Source: Halostreptopolyspora alba
GTDB lineage: Bacteria > Actinomycetota > Actinomycetes > Streptosporangiales > Streptosporangiaceae
NCBI GenBank assembly: GCA_003725585.1
Contig: RJMB01000001.1
Coordinates: 124,001-188,000 of the forward strand
Length of the DNA stretch: 64,000 nucleotides
Direction: 5' to 3'
The notes beneath the pieces were generated by a model, which was not told the DNA's origin, made no database searches, and saw only the letters and a program-made list of their open reading frames with translations. Shown here in pieces: positions 25,957-35,545 of the stretch (positions are counted from its first letter, which is position 1; each line of letters opens with the position of its first letter). Both the position numbers and the translations under genes were made by a program.

Positions 25957-27381
25957 GTGAACGTGAAACGCCAGTCTTCCCAGCGCGACTTCGCCGACCA
26001 CGTCGCCGCGGTGCAGCAGGTGCGGCGCGACTTCGCGGAACTGCCCACCACGAGTCCGGTGCGCCTGGCCAAACCCACCTCGAATCTGTTCCGGTTCGGC
26101 GACACCCGGGCCACGCGCAAGCTCGACGTCAGCGCCTTCACCTCGGTGATCTCGGTCGACCCCGTGGAGCGCGTCGCCGAGGTCGGCGGCATGACCACCT
26201 ACGAGGACCTGGTCGAGGCCACCCTCGCGCACGGCCTGATGCCGCTGGTCGTGCCGCAGCTGCGCACGATCACCATCGGTGGCGCGGTCACCGGGCTGGG
26301 AATCGAGTCCTCGTCGTTTCGCAACGGACTGCCCCACGAGTCGGTGCACGAGATCGAGGTCCTGACCGGTTCCGGCGACACGGTCGTGGCCCGACGCGAC
26401 AACGAGCACCGCGATCTGTTCTACGGCTTCCCCAACTCCTACGGCAGCCTCGGCTACAGCCTGCGGCTGCGCATCGAGCTGGAACCCGTCAAGCCCTACG
26501 TCCACCTGCGGCACCTGCGCTTCGGTAGCGCGGAGGAGGCCATGGACGCGTTCACCCGCGTCTGCGCCGACGCCGAACACCAGGGGCAGCGGGTGGACTT
26601 CGTCGACGGTGTGGCTTTCGCCCCCGACGAGCTCTATCTGACGCTGGCCACCTTCGTCGACTCCGCCCCCTGGGCCAGCGACTACACCGGCAACGATGTG
26701 TATTACCGCTCCATCCCCCGCTACGCGGGTCCTGGACCGGGTGACTACCTCACGGTCCACGACTACCTGTGGCGCTGGGACACCGACTGGTTCTGGTGCT
26801 CGCGCGCGTTCGGCACCCAGCACCCCGTGGTCCGCAGGCTGTGGCCGCGCTCGCTCAAACGCTCCGACGTCTACCGCAAACTGGTCGCGCTCGACCGGCG
26901 CACCGACTTCAGCCGGCTGCTCAACCGCTACCGCGGCAAGCCCCAGCAGGAGCCGCTGATCCAGGACATCGAGGTCGACGTGGAGCGCGGCGCGGAGTTC
27001 CTCGACTTCTTCCACTCCGAGATCGGCATGAGCCCGATCTGGATGTGTCCCCTGCGGCTGCGGGAGAAGCCCACCCCCGCCAGCACCGACCCCCACGTGT
27101 GGCCGCTCTACCCGCTGGGGCACGATCGGCTCTACGTGAACTTCGGGTTCTGGGGGATGGTGCCGATGCGGCCCGGACAGCGCAGGGCGCACCACAACAG
27201 GCTGGTCGAGGAGGAGGTCGCGAGACTGGGCGGGCACAAGTCGCTCTACTCCGACGTCTTCTACACCGAAGACGAGTTTTGGCGCCAGTACAACGGCGAC
27301 GCCTACCAGAGGCTCAAGGACACCTACGACCCTCAGGGGCGCCTGCTCGGCCTGTACGCCAAGTGCGCCTCGGGCAGGTGA
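25957..27381 (+). CDS. tmsA: FAD-binding oxidoreductase of the 10-methyl fatty acid pathway (TmsA/BfaA type)
   Basis: The roughly 474-residue protein has an FAD_binding_4 (PCMH) domain at about residues 35-190, with TITIGGAVTGLGIESSSF and VEVGGMTTYEDL-like motifs (here AEVGGMTTYEDL), then a C-terminal domain ending LKDTYDPQGRLLGLYAKC. It lies 62 bp before a cyclopropane-fatty-acid-synthase-type methyltransferase. In actinobacteria this pair makes 10-methyl (tuberculostearic-type) fatty acids: the methyltransferase forms a 10-methylene lipid and the FAD enzyme reduces it. TTG 25948, GTG 25957 and GTG 25963 are possible starts and cannot be separated here. Confidence 0.85.
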   Translation: MNVKRQSSQRDFADHVAAVQQVRRDFAELPTTSPVRLAKPTSNLFRFGDTRATRKLDVSAFTSVISVDPVERVAEVGGMTTYEDLVEATLAHGLMPLVVPQLRTITIGGAVTGLGIESSSFRNGLPHESVHEIEVLTGSGDTVVARRDNEHRDLFYGFPNSYGSLGYSLRLRIELEPVKPYVHLRHLRFGSAEEAMDAFTRVCADAEHQGQRVDFVDGVAFAPDELYLTLATFVDSAPWASDYTGNDVYYRSIPRYAGPGPGDYLTVHDYLWRWDTDWFWCSRAFGTQHPVVRRLWPRSLKRSDVYRKLVALDRRTDFSRLLNRYRGKPQQEPLIQDIEVDVERGAEFLDFFHSEIGMSPIWMCPLRLREKPTPASTDPHVWPLYPLGHDRLYVNFGFWGMVPMRPGQRRAHHNRLVEEEVARLGGHKSLYSDVFYTEDEFWRQYNGDAYQRLKDTYDPQGRLLGLYAKCASGR

Positions 27382-27443
27382 CGTGACGAAAGGCGCCGCC
27401 CCACAGCTCACACGGGGCGACGCGCGGGGAGAAGGGAACGATC

Positions 27444-28703
27444 ATGCGGCTGGCGGAGATATTCGAACGAGTTGTCGGTACCGACGCACCCGTTCGGTTC
27501 CGAGCCTATGACGGCAGCACCGCGGGTGACCCGAACAGCGATGTGGCCATCGTCGTGCGGACACCGGTGGCGCTGAACTACCTGGCCCAAGCGCCCGGGT
27601 CCCTGGGGCTCACCCGGGCCTATGTCGCGGGACACATCGATGTCGAGGGCGACATGTACACCGCGCTGAAACGCATGGCCGACGTCGTCCTGAGTGAGGG
27701 GAACCGGCTGTCGCCGATGGAGCTGGCACGCGTGGCGCGGAGCATCGGGTGGGTGAAGTTCGTCAACCGGGTCGCCCCGCCCCCGCAGGAGGTGCGCCGC
27801 TCGCGCCTGTTCGGCCGCGGCACCCGCCACTCCAAGGGCCGCGACGCCGAGGTCATCCAGCACCACTACGATGTCTCCAACGCGTTCTACGAGCTGGTGC
27901 TCGGCGAGTCCATGACCTACACCTGCGCCGTGTTCGACGCCGTGGACAACACCCTGGAACAGGCGCAGTACAACAAGCACGACCTCGTGGCGCGCAAGCT
28001 CGGCCTGAGCGAGGGCATGCGGCTACTGGATGTCGGATGCGGTTGGGGTGGCATGGTGATGCACGCGGCCCGCGAGTACGGGGTGCGTGCCCTGGGCGTC
28101 ACCCTGTCCAAGGAGCAGGCCGACTGGGCGCAGAAGCACATCGCGCAGTGTGGCCTGTCCGACCTGGCCGAGGTGCGCCACATGGACTACCGGGACGTGC
28201 CCGACGGCATCTACGACCGGATCAGCTCCATCGGCCTCACTGAACACATCGGGGACCGGAACCTGCCCGGCTACTTCGCGAGCCTGCACGACAAGCTCAA
28301 GCCCGGAGGGCGGCTGCTGAACCACTGCATCACCCGGCCGCGCAACGACGAGCCGGCGATGCGGCCCAACGGCGTGATCAACCGCTACGTGTTCCCGGAC
28401 GGGGAGCTCGAAGGCCCGGGCCGGCTGCAGAGGGTGATGAACGACACCGGGTTCGAGATCCGGCACCAGGAGAACCTGCGCGAGCACTACGCCCTGACCC
28501 TGCGGCGCTGGTGCGACAACCTGGAGCGCAACTGGGACGCGGCCGTGGCCGAGGTCGGGCAGGGCACCGCGCGCGTGTGGCGGCTCTACATGGCCGGGTG
28601 CATCCTCGGCTTCGAGCGCAACGTGGTTCAGCTGCACCAGATCCTGGGCGTCAAGCTCGACGGCACCGACGCGCACATGCCGCTGCGCCCGTCGTTCGCC
28701 TGA
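27444..28703 (+). CDS. tmsB: SAM-dependent fatty acid methyltransferase (TmsB/BfaB, CFA synthase family)
   Basis: The 419-residue protein is a cyclopropane-fatty-acid-synthase-type methyltransferase. It has an N-terminal domain of about 130 residues, the SAM-binding loop LLDVGCGWGG at about residue 193 and the conserved EHIGDRNLPGYF and EDGHNFGRHY-like lipid-pocket region (here ENLREHYALTLRRW). Next to the FAD enzyme it is expected to methylate oleoyl phospholipid at C10, giving the 10-methyl branched acids typical of many actinobacteria. The start ATG is preceded by GAGAAGGGA. Confidence 0.88.
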   Translation: MRLAEIFERVVGTDAPVRFRAYDGSTAGDPNSDVAIVVRTPVALNYLAQAPGSLGLTRAYVAGHIDVEGDMYTALKRMADVVLSEGNRLSPMELARVARSIGWVKFVNRVAPPPQEVRRSRLFGRGTRHSKGRDAEVIQHHYDVSNAFYELVLGESMTYTCAVFDAVDNTLEQAQYNKHDLVARKLGLSEGMRLLDVGCGWGGMVMHAAREYGVRALGVTLSKEQADWAQKHIAQCGLSDLAEVRHMDYRDVPDGIYDRISSIGLTEHIGDRNLPGYFASLHDKLKPGGRLLNHCITRPRNDEPAMRPNGVINRYVFPDGELEGPGRLQRVMNDTGFEIRHQENLREHYALTLRRWCDNLERNWDAAVAEVGQGTARVWRLYMAGCILGFERNVVQLHQILGVKLDGTDAHMPLRPSFA

Positions 28704-28786
28704 CGTCCGGACACGAGTGGGGGAGCGGACCGCGCCGCGCGGCGTATCTGGTCCGCTCCCGGGCTCACTCCGGGCATGATGGGAGT

Positions 28787-29239
28787 ATGCCTGGAACCGA
28801 TGACGCGAGTGGCGTCCAGCAGACCGCGATAGCGCTGATCGACGCCTACGTGCGCAAGGACCGCGCGGCGGTCGAGCGGGCGGCCTCCGAAGCCGCTGAC
28901 GAGGCGTCGGCGGTCACCTCCGAGTTGAAGGTCATCGCCTCGTTCCTGACCCGCCGGGTCCAGGAGACGGGTGTGGTGTGGAAACCCGCCGACTCCCGTG
29001 AAGCGGTCGCCCGCGCCGTGGCCGATCTGCTGCCCCCCGAGCTGGAATTCGCCGTGGTCACGGCCTGGGAGGCGCGTTCGGTCGGGGAGGAGGAGGCCGC
29101 TGAACGGCTCAGCCAGGGCGACCCGATGGTGTTCGTCCACATGCTCGCCGCCTTCTCCTCGGCGGTCGGGCAGGCTGTCTACAAGCCGGCCGAGCTCATC
29201 TCCACGCTGCGCATCGCCATGGGGCAGGACGACGAGTAA
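28787..29239 (+). CDS. Hypothetical helical protein downstream of the 10-methyl fatty acid pair
   Basis: The 150-residue protein is mostly helical, acidic and without membrane segments. Its ends are MPGTDDASG and LRIAMGQDDE. It follows tmsB by 83 bp. The tms operons of some actinobacteria carry a third gene of unknown role (tmsC), but I cannot confirm that this is its homologue. GGGAG lies directly upstream of ATG 28787. Confidence 0.7.
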   Translation: MPGTDDASGVQQTAIALIDAYVRKDRAAVERAASEAADEASAVTSELKVIASFLTRRVQETGVVWKPADSREAVARAVADLLPPELEFAVVTAWEARSVGEEEAAERLSQGDPMVFVHMLAAFSSAVGQAVYKPAELISTLRIAMGQDDE

Positions 29240-29296
29240 CGAGGCGACCACGGGACCCCGCGAGGCCAAGCCGTGTGGCCGCCTCGTGGGCTCTGC

Positions 29297-29316
29297 GTAA
29301 CGCGGTGTAACGTTAC
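29297..29316. promoter_or_regulatory. GTAACG repeats before the sugar ABC operon
   Basis: GTAACG occurs twice (29297 and 29307), and the second forms the perfect palindrome GTAACGTTAC at 29307-29316, about 115 bp before the binding-protein gene. LacI- or GntR-type regulators often bind near such importers, but no regulator gene is beside it and the assignment is tentative. Confidence 0.4.
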
Positions 29317-29431
29317 GAACGAACTGTGCGAGCGATTGTGTAGTTTACTTCACATCCATCGGTGTGTTGCGTAAGTTTCCTACCAACCGGGGGGCGGAAC
29401 CCACGGACGCTTGAGTGGACGGAGACCGCCG

Positions 29432-30688
29432 ATGGCACGCAAGCACGCCCTGTCCGTTGTCGCGCCCGGCGCGGCCCTGACCCTGGCCCTATCCGGATGC
29501 GGCCTCGGGCAGGAGGACTCGTTCGACGTCTGGATCATGGAGGGGACCAACCCCGACGCGACCGGGTACTTCGAGGACATCGCCGACCAGTTCGAACAGG
29601 AGACCGGAGTCGAGGTCTCCATCGAGTTCCGGGAGTGGGGCGACGCGCACGACCAGTTCGTTACCGCCATGGCCGGAGACACCGCCCCCGACGTCGCCGA
29701 GGTGGGAACCACGTGGACCCCGGAGTTCGCGGCCGCGGGCGGACTCGTCGACATCACCGACCAGGTCGGCGACACCGACCGCTTCGTTGACGCGCTGGCC
29801 GAGGCCGGCCAACTCGACGGGCGAACGTACGGCATGCCGTGGTACGCCGGTGTGCGGGCCGTGGTGTACCGGACCGACGTTTTCGCCGAGCTCGGCATCG
29901 AGGAACCGCGGGACTGGGGCGAGCTGCGCGACGCCGCCACGACGATCGCCGAGGAACGCGACGACATGGCCGCGTTCCCGGTCGCGGGCGGTGCCACCCA
30001 GCAGATGCTGCCGTTCGTCTGGGGGAACGGCGGTGAGATCGCCACCGAGGAGGACGGCACCTGGTCCGCGGGGCTCGACTCCCCCGAGTCGCGCGAGGGC
30101 ATCGAGTTCTACACCGACCTCGCCCTGGAGGACGGCACCTCCACCACCGGGGCCACCACCTGGGACGAGGCGGATCTCCAGGACAACTTCATCGACGGCG
30201 ACGTCGCCATGATGATCTCGGGTAGCTGGACCCCCAGCGCCATCCTGGACGAGAACCCCGATCTGGAGGGCGACATCTCAGCGTTCCCGATCCCGGGCCC
30301 CGACGGCGGCATGAGCCCGGCGTTCCTCGGCGGCTCCCACCTCTCCGTCATGAGCGGGGCCGACGAGGACCTCGCCATGACCTTCATCGAGCTGCTCACC
30401 GAAGAGGAGAATCTGGGGCGCTGGGCGGAGGAGAGCACCTACTTCCCCGGTGTCCAGGAACAGCTCGACACCTACACCGAATCCGAGGACCCTCTCGTAC
30501 GTCCCTTCGCGGAACAGATGAGCGAGGGCGGGGCCACCGTCCCGGTGAGCGAGAACTGGGGCAAGGTCGAGGGTGACGAGACCCTGACCACCATGCTGCA
30601 GGCCGTCCTGGACGAGCGGGCCACGGTGGACGAGGCCACGGAGGAGGCGGCCACCGCGGTCGAAGAGACCCTCAACGAAGACTCCTAG
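29432..30688 (+). CDS. Sugar ABC transporter substrate-binding lipoprotein
   Basis: The 418-residue protein starts with a lipoprotein signal ending in the lipobox LALSGC and then has the family 1 extracellular solute-binding fold (YFEDIADQFEQETGVEVSIE; GSWTPSAILDENPDLEG). It would be anchored outside the membrane and deliver sugar to the two permeases encoded next. GGAG lies 7 bases before ATG 29432. The adjacent GH3 hexosaminidase-like gene suggests an N-acetylglucosamine-containing oligosaccharide as ligand. Confidence 0.9.
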   Translation: MARKHALSVVAPGAALTLALSGCGLGQEDSFDVWIMEGTNPDATGYFEDIADQFEQETGVEVSIEFREWGDAHDQFVTAMAGDTAPDVAEVGTTWTPEFAAAGGLVDITDQVGDTDRFVDALAEAGQLDGRTYGMPWYAGVRAVVYRTDVFAELGIEEPRDWGELRDAATTIAEERDDMAAFPVAGGATQQMLPFVWGNGGEIATEEDGTWSAGLDSPESREGIEFYTDLALEDGTSTTGATTWDEADLQDNFIDGDVAMMISGSWTPSAILDENPDLEGDISAFPIPGPDGGMSPAFLGGSHLSVMSGADEDLAMTFIELLTEEENLGRWAEESTYFPGVQEQLDTYTESEDPLVRPFAEQMSEGGATVPVSENWGKVEGDETLTTMLQAVLDERATVDEATEEAATAVEETLNEDS

Positions 30689-30692
30689 AACC

Positions 30693-31667
30693 GTGAGCGA
30701 CCCCAGTGTGACGCGGGCGGCCACCCAGCCGGCCGGCCGCCCCATCCCCCGACGAGACGGCGCGCCCCGCCTGACCCGGGTGGTGCCGCTGCACTGGATG
30801 CTGCTGCTGCCGGCACTCGCGGTCATCGGGATCCTGCTCCTCTACCCCCTGCTCCGGGTGCTGCTGCTCTCGTTCCAGGACTACGGGCTGGACAACGTCA
30901 TCTCCGGGGAGCCCGACTTCAACGGGATCGACAACTACGTCCAGCTGCTCACCGACCCCTACCTGTGGCGGATCGCGCTACCCAACACAGCGGTGTTCGC
31001 CGTCGTCGCGGTCGGCGGGACGGTGGCCTTCGGGACCCTGGTCGCGGTGCTGCTTCGCTCCCTGGGGCGGGTCGCCCGCACCATCGTTCTCAGCTGCGTC
31101 ATGGTGGCCTGGGCGATGCCGGCCGTCAGCGGTACCTACGTGTGGATCTGGATCTTCGACGTGGACAACGGTCTGGCGCGCCAGCTGCTGGGGGCCGTTG
31201 GCCTCATCGGCCCCGAAGGGTTCAACTGGTTCACCGAACGGCTGTCGTTCTACGCGATCGTCACACTGAACGTCATCCACCACGGGTTCCCGTTCGTCGC
31301 CGTGACCGTGCTGGCCGGACTGCTCACCATCCCCCGCGAGTACTACGAGGCGGCACTGCTCGACGGCGCCACCGCCTGGCAACGGTTCTGGCATGTCACC
31401 GTCCCCACCATCCGCCCCGTGTTCGCCGTGGTCACCATCCTGTCCACCATCTGGGACTTCAAGGTGTTCGCGCAGGTGTACCTGATGCCGGGTGGTTCCG
31501 GCACCAACCCCGAGGTGCTCAACTTCGGCACCTGGTCCTACATCCGGTCCTTCGCCCGCCAGGACTACGGCCTCGGTTCGGCGATCGCCGTGCTACTCAC
31601 CCTGATACTGCTCGCGATCACGGTCATCTACCTGCGCTCACTGTTCAAGGACGAGGAGTTCGAATGA
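30693..31667 (+). CDS. Sugar ABC transporter permease (MalF type)
   Basis: The 324-residue protein has six membrane helices and the EAA loop that contacts the ATPase (EYYEAALLDGATAWQRFWHVT). It starts with GTG 4 bp after the binding-protein stop. With the following permease it forms the membrane channel of the importer. No ATP-binding protein is encoded in the operon; in actinobacteria a shared MsiK-type ATPase normally serves such importers. Confidence 0.92.
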   Translation: MSDPSVTRAATQPAGRPIPRRDGAPRLTRVVPLHWMLLLPALAVIGILLLYPLLRVLLLSFQDYGLDNVISGEPDFNGIDNYVQLLTDPYLWRIALPNTAVFAVVAVGGTVAFGTLVAVLLRSLGRVARTIVLSCVMVAWAMPAVSGTYVWIWIFDVDNGLARQLLGAVGLIGPEGFNWFTERLSFYAIVTLNVIHHGFPFVAVTVLAGLLTIPREYYEAALLDGATAWQRFWHVTVPTIRPVFAVVTILSTIWDFKVFAQVYLMPGGSGTNPEVLNFGTWSYIRSFARQDYGLGSAIAVLLTLILLAITVIYLRSLFKDEEFE

Positions 31668-32515
31668 CGGCGCGGGCACACCGACGGTCCGGCGCCCGGC
31701 TGACCGGCGCGGCTCTCGCCCGATGGGTGGCCGTGGCCGGGGTACTGCTGTTCACCCTGTTCCCCGCCTACTTCATGGTGGCCACCGCGGTCTCCGCTGA
31801 GGCCGGCAGCGGCACCGAGGTTCTGCTGCCCGAAGCGCTCACCCTGGAGAAGTTCCACTTCGTCCTCACCGAGGCCGGCTTCCTGCTGTACCTGCGGAAC
31901 TCGCTCCTGGTCGCGCTGGTCACCGTGGTGGCGAGCTGCCTGCTGGCGCTGCTCGCCGCCACGGCCGTGGCGCGCTTCCGGTTCAGCCTGCGCACATCCA
32001 TCCTGGTCATGGTGCTGGTAGTGCAGATGGTCCCACTGGAGGCCCTGGTCATACCGCTCTTCCTGCAGGTGCGCGACCTCGGGATGCTCAACTCGCTGAT
32101 CGGCCTGAGCGTCGTCTACACCGCGCTGGCGGTGCCCTTCGCCGTCTGGATGCTGCGCGGCTTCGTCGCCTCGGTACCGGTCGAGGTCGAGGAGGCCGCC
32201 TACGTCGACGGTGCCTCCTGGGGGCGGATGTTCTGGTCGGTACTGTTCCCCCTCGTGGCCCCCGGGCTGGTGGCCACCGGGGTCTTCGCCTTCATCCTCG
32301 CCTGGAACGAGTTCATCCTCGCCCTGACCTTCCTGGACGACGGCGACAAGTACACCGTCGCGGTGGGACTGCGGCGGTTCTTCGGCCCCTACACCAACGA
32401 CTGGGGCGCGATGATGGCGGCCTCGACCGTCATCACACTGCCCGTGATGCTGTTCTTCCTCGCCGTCCAGCGCGGCCTGGTCTCCGGGCTGGTGCAGGGC
32501 GCCGTGAAGGGGTGA
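31664..32515 (+). CDS. Sugar ABC transporter permease (MalG type)
   Basis: The 283-residue protein has six membrane helices and the EAA motif VEVEEAAYVDGASWGRMFW. Its ATG overlaps the previous stop (ATGA), which indicates translational coupling. The end of the gene overlaps the start of the GH3 gene in the same way (GTGA), so the four genes form one operon. Confidence 0.92.
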   Translation: MTARAHRRSGARLTGAALARWVAVAGVLLFTLFPAYFMVATAVSAEAGSGTEVLLPEALTLEKFHFVLTEAGFLLYLRNSLLVALVTVVASCLLALLAATAVARFRFSLRTSILVMVLVVQMVPLEALVIPLFLQVRDLGMLNSLIGLSVVYTALAVPFAVWMLRGFVASVPVEVEEAAYVDGASWGRMFWSVLFPLVAPGLVATGVFAFILAWNEFILALTFLDDGDKYTVAVGLRRFFGPYTNDWGAMMAASTVITLPVMLFFLAVQRGLVSGLVQGAVKG

Positions 32516-33546
32516 CCGACATGCCGACCGATCCCCAGCTGACCCGCCTGGTCCACTCCGTGCTCATGCCCGGCTTCACCGGGGTGTCCCCACCCGGCTG
32601 GCTCAGCCGCGCGATCGAGGACGGGCTCGGCGCGGTCGTCTACTTCGCGCACAACCTCACCGAGGACCCGGCCGTCCTGTCGGAGCGACTGCACGAGCTG
32701 CGCCCCGACCTGCTGCTCGCCAGCGACGAGGAAGGTGGCACCGTCACCCGGCTGCACGCGCGGAACGGCTCACCCTATCCCGGCCACGCCACGCTCGGCG
32801 CGGCGGACACCACCACCCGCACCCGCGACGTCGCCGCGGCCATGGGCCGCGACCTGCGCCGGGCCGGCATCGACATCGCGCTCGCCCCGGTGGTGGACGT
32901 CAACGTCGACCCGGACAACCCCGTGATCGGGGTGCGCTCCTTCGGCACCGACGCCGACCGCGTCGCCCGCCACGGAACGGCGTTCATCCGGGGCCTGCGC
33001 GCGGCGGGCGTCGCGGCCACCGCCAAGCACTTCCCGGGGCACGGCGACACCAAGGCCGACTCGCACACCTCCCTCCCGGTGATCGACATCGACGTGGACA
33101 CCCTGCGCGAGCGGGAGCTGGTCCCGTTCTCCGCGGCCGTCACCGCGGGAGTGGAGCTGGTGATGCCCGGCCACCTCCGGATCCCGGCACTGGACGGGGC
33201 ACCGGCGAGCGTGTCGCCCCGCTGCTACACCCTGCTGCGCGAACAGCTCGGGTTCTCCGGGGTCGCCGTCACCGACGCCCTGGACATGCGGGCCATCACG
33301 CACCACACCGGTGCCCGCGACACCGTGGCGGGGATAGCCCGCGGCGCCGTGGCCGCGCTGTCCGCCGGCGCCGACCTGCTCTGTCTCGGCAACCCGAGCA
33401 CGGCCGGGCACTCGGGCGAAAGAATGTTCCGAACAGCCCACGACGCGGTCCTCGACGCGGTAACCTCCGGTGTCCTGCCGCGCTCCCGGCTCACCGAAGC
33501 CGCCGAACGGGTAGCGGCGTTGGGCGTGTCGCGCGCGGCGGCTTGA
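32512..33546 (+). CDS. Glycoside hydrolase family 3, beta-N-acetylhexosaminidase-like
   Basis: The 344-residue single-domain GH3 protein has the N-acetylglucosaminidase motif KHFPGHGDT, with the catalytic His and Asp pair typical of NagZ, and the nucleophile region VTDALDMRAI. No signal peptide is present, so it acts in the cytoplasm on imported oligosaccharides. The position at the end of an importer operon suggests uptake and hydrolysis of chitobiose or peptidoglycan fragments. Confidence 0.9.
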   Translation: MTDMPTDPQLTRLVHSVLMPGFTGVSPPGWLSRAIEDGLGAVVYFAHNLTEDPAVLSERLHELRPDLLLASDEEGGTVTRLHARNGSPYPGHATLGAADTTTRTRDVAAAMGRDLRRAGIDIALAPVVDVNVDPDNPVIGVRSFGTDADRVARHGTAFIRGLRAAGVAATAKHFPGHGDTKADSHTSLPVIDIDVDTLRERELVPFSAAVTAGVELVMPGHLRIPALDGAPASVSPRCYTLLREQLGFSGVAVTDALDMRAITHHTGARDTVAGIARGAVAALSAGADLLCLGNPSTAGHSGERMFRTAHDAVLDAVTSGVLPRSRLTEAAERVAALGVSRAAA

Positions 33547-33601
33547 CCCGCACAATCGGACTCGGAAAGGGTGATACCCAATGCACCGTGGGGAGACAGC
33601 C

Positions 33602-33829
33602 ATGGACCCGGACGTCCAGGAACACACGATCGAGCCGGACGATCCCTGGCCCAAGAGTCCGACGAACGTCCGGATCCGCTGCAACGCGTGCATGGAGCTG
33701 CGGTTCTTCGCCGACCGGCACGCCGACCACCTCGACGACTACAGCCCCGGCCCCCACTGCAAGACCTGCGGCAAGCGGATCGAGTTCCGGTGCACCGTCT
33801 GCGACTCCCTGTGGAAGCCACTGTCGTGA
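33602..33829 (+). CDS. Small zinc-ribbon protein
   Basis: The 75-residue protein has three CxxC pairs (CNAC, CKTC, CTVC), which would bind one or two zinc ions. ATG 33602 has GGGGAG 8 bases upstream. The stop of the GH3 gene lies 55 bp before the start. The function is unknown; nucleic acid or protein binding is possible. Confidence 0.75.
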   Translation: MDPDVQEHTIEPDDPWPKSPTNVRIRCNACMELRFFADRHADHLDDYSPGPHCKTCGKRIEFRCTVCDSLWKPLS

Positions 33830-33911
33830 CCTCTCCGAGTGTCTCGCCCCGTCGCCGGACGTGGTGCGGCGGGACCTCCCGGCCGTCAGGCCCCGCCGCG
33901 CGACCGGCCGC

Positions 33912-35465
33912 TCAACGCAGCTCGCGCTTGAGGATCTTTCCGGTGGCCGTCATCGGCAGCTCGTCACGGAACTCCACGATGCGCGGGTACTTGTACCCCG
34001 CCAACTGGCCCTTGGCCCAGTCGATGAGCGCCTCCTCGGTCAGCGACGCCCCCTCCTCGCGGATGATGAACGCCTTGACCTCCTCGCCGTGCGTCTCGTG
34101 CGACACCCCCACAACGGCGGCGAGGCTGACCTCGGGATGCGACATCAGCGTCTCCTCCACCTCGCGCGGGTACACGTTGTATCCGCCACGGAGGATCATG
34201 TCCTTGGCCCGGTCCACGATGAAGTAGTAGCCGTCCTCGTCGCGACGGGCGATGTCACCGGTGCGGAACCAGCCGTTCTGCAGCACCTCGGCGGTGGCGT
34301 CGGGACGGTTGTAGTACCCCTTCATCACGTTGTGGCCGCGGATGGCGATCTCGCCGGGCCCCTCACCCTCGACGTCCTTGAAATCCGAGTCGACGAGCTT
34401 CATCTCGACGCCCCAGATCGGCAGCCCGATCGACTGCGGCTTGGCCCCGCCCTCGGAGTTGGGGTCGTTGAACGAGGCGACCGGTGAGGTCTCGGAGAGG
34501 CCGTAGCCCTCCTTGACCTCGATACCGAACCGCTCGGTGACCTTCCTGCTCAGCTCCGCGGGCAGTGGGGACCCCCCGGAGACCGCGGTGGTCAGGGTGT
34601 TGCTGATGGTGGCCACGTCGTGCTCGCCCTTGGCCCCGAGCAGCCCCCAGTACATGGTGGGAACCCCCGCGAAGACGGTGACCCTCTCCCGCCCCATGAG
34701 GTCGAGGGCCTCGTCACCGTCGAAGCGTGCCTGCATGACGATGGTGGCCTGCCGGAACAGGGGGGTGTTCATCATCGTCGTCTGACCGAAGATGTGGAAC
34801 AGCGGGAGCACCGCGAGGAACCGGTCCTGGCCGCCGTCGGACTCCTCGTACATGGTGTGCGAGACGGCGGCGTTCATCATCAGGTTACTGTGGGTGAGTT
34901 CGGCCCCCTTGGGGCGGCCGGTGGTGCCGCTGGTGTAGATGAGTACCGCGGTGTCGTCGGCCTCGGTCAGCGCGGTCTCGAACTGGTCGGGCTGGCCCGC
35001 GATCGCCGACCAGAACGTCTCGGCGCCGTCGATCGAGGACTCGGTGACGCCGGCGGCCGGCGGCAGGTCGACGAAGACCTCGCACTCGTCTACCTCGTTG
35101 AACGCCTCGAACGCGCGTTCGCCCAACGGAAGGTCGGGGGATCCGGTGAAGGCGAACAGCGCCTTGGCCCCGGAGTCACGTAGGTGGTAGGCGATCTCGG
35201 GGCCGGCGAGCAGGACGTTCAGGGGGACAACGACCGCGCCGGCCTTGAGCGCGCCGAAGTAGACGAAGGGAAAGTACGGGGTGTTCGGGCTCGCGAGAGC
35301 GACCTTGTCACCGCGCTGGATCCCGCGTGACACCAGGAAGGCGGCGACCTGGTTGGCGATGGTGTTGACCAGCGAGTAGCTGAGGCGCTGGTCGCCGAAC
35401 ACCAGGCATTCGCGGTCGGGGACCCTGCGGGCGCCGTCCTCCAGCAGAACGGAAAGGTTGAGCAT
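33912..35465 (-). CDS. Long-chain fatty acid-CoA ligase (AMP-binding enzyme)
   Basis: The 517-residue protein is a complete ANL-superfamily ligase. It has the P-loop YTSGTTGRPKGAEL, the adenylate motif GYGLSETSP, the hinge RTGDIARRDEDGYYFIVDR and the catalytic lysine near the end in MTATGKILKREL. It activates fatty acids as acyl-CoA for degradation or lipid synthesis. It stands alone on the minus strand. Confidence 0.93.
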   Translation of the reverse strand: MLNLSVLLEDGARRVPDRECLVFGDQRLSYSLVNTIANQVAAFLVSRGIQRGDKVALASPNTPYFPFVYFGALKAGAVVVPLNVLLAGPEIAYHLRDSGAKALFAFTGSPDLPLGERAFEAFNEVDECEVFVDLPPAAGVTESSIDGAETFWSAIAGQPDQFETALTEADDTAVLIYTSGTTGRPKGAELTHSNLMMNAAVSHTMYEESDGGQDRFLAVLPLFHIFGQTTMMNTPLFRQATIVMQARFDGDEALDLMGRERVTVFAGVPTMYWGLLGAKGEHDVATISNTLTTAVSGGSPLPAELSRKVTERFGIEVKEGYGLSETSPVASFNDPNSEGGAKPQSIGLPIWGVEMKLVDSDFKDVEGEGPGEIAIRGHNVMKGYYNRPDATAEVLQNGWFRTGDIARRDEDGYYFIVDRAKDMILRGGYNVYPREVEETLMSHPEVSLAAVVGVSHETHGEEVKAFIIREEGASLTEEALIDWAKGQLAGYKYPRIVEFRDELPMTATGKILKRELR

Positions 35466-35545
35466 CGCTTCTCCAACGAGGTGGGGTGTTCCGGGTCGGG
35501 TTCCCGTTCTACCGCACAGTAATCGCCAGGTGAAGCTTCGGGTCC

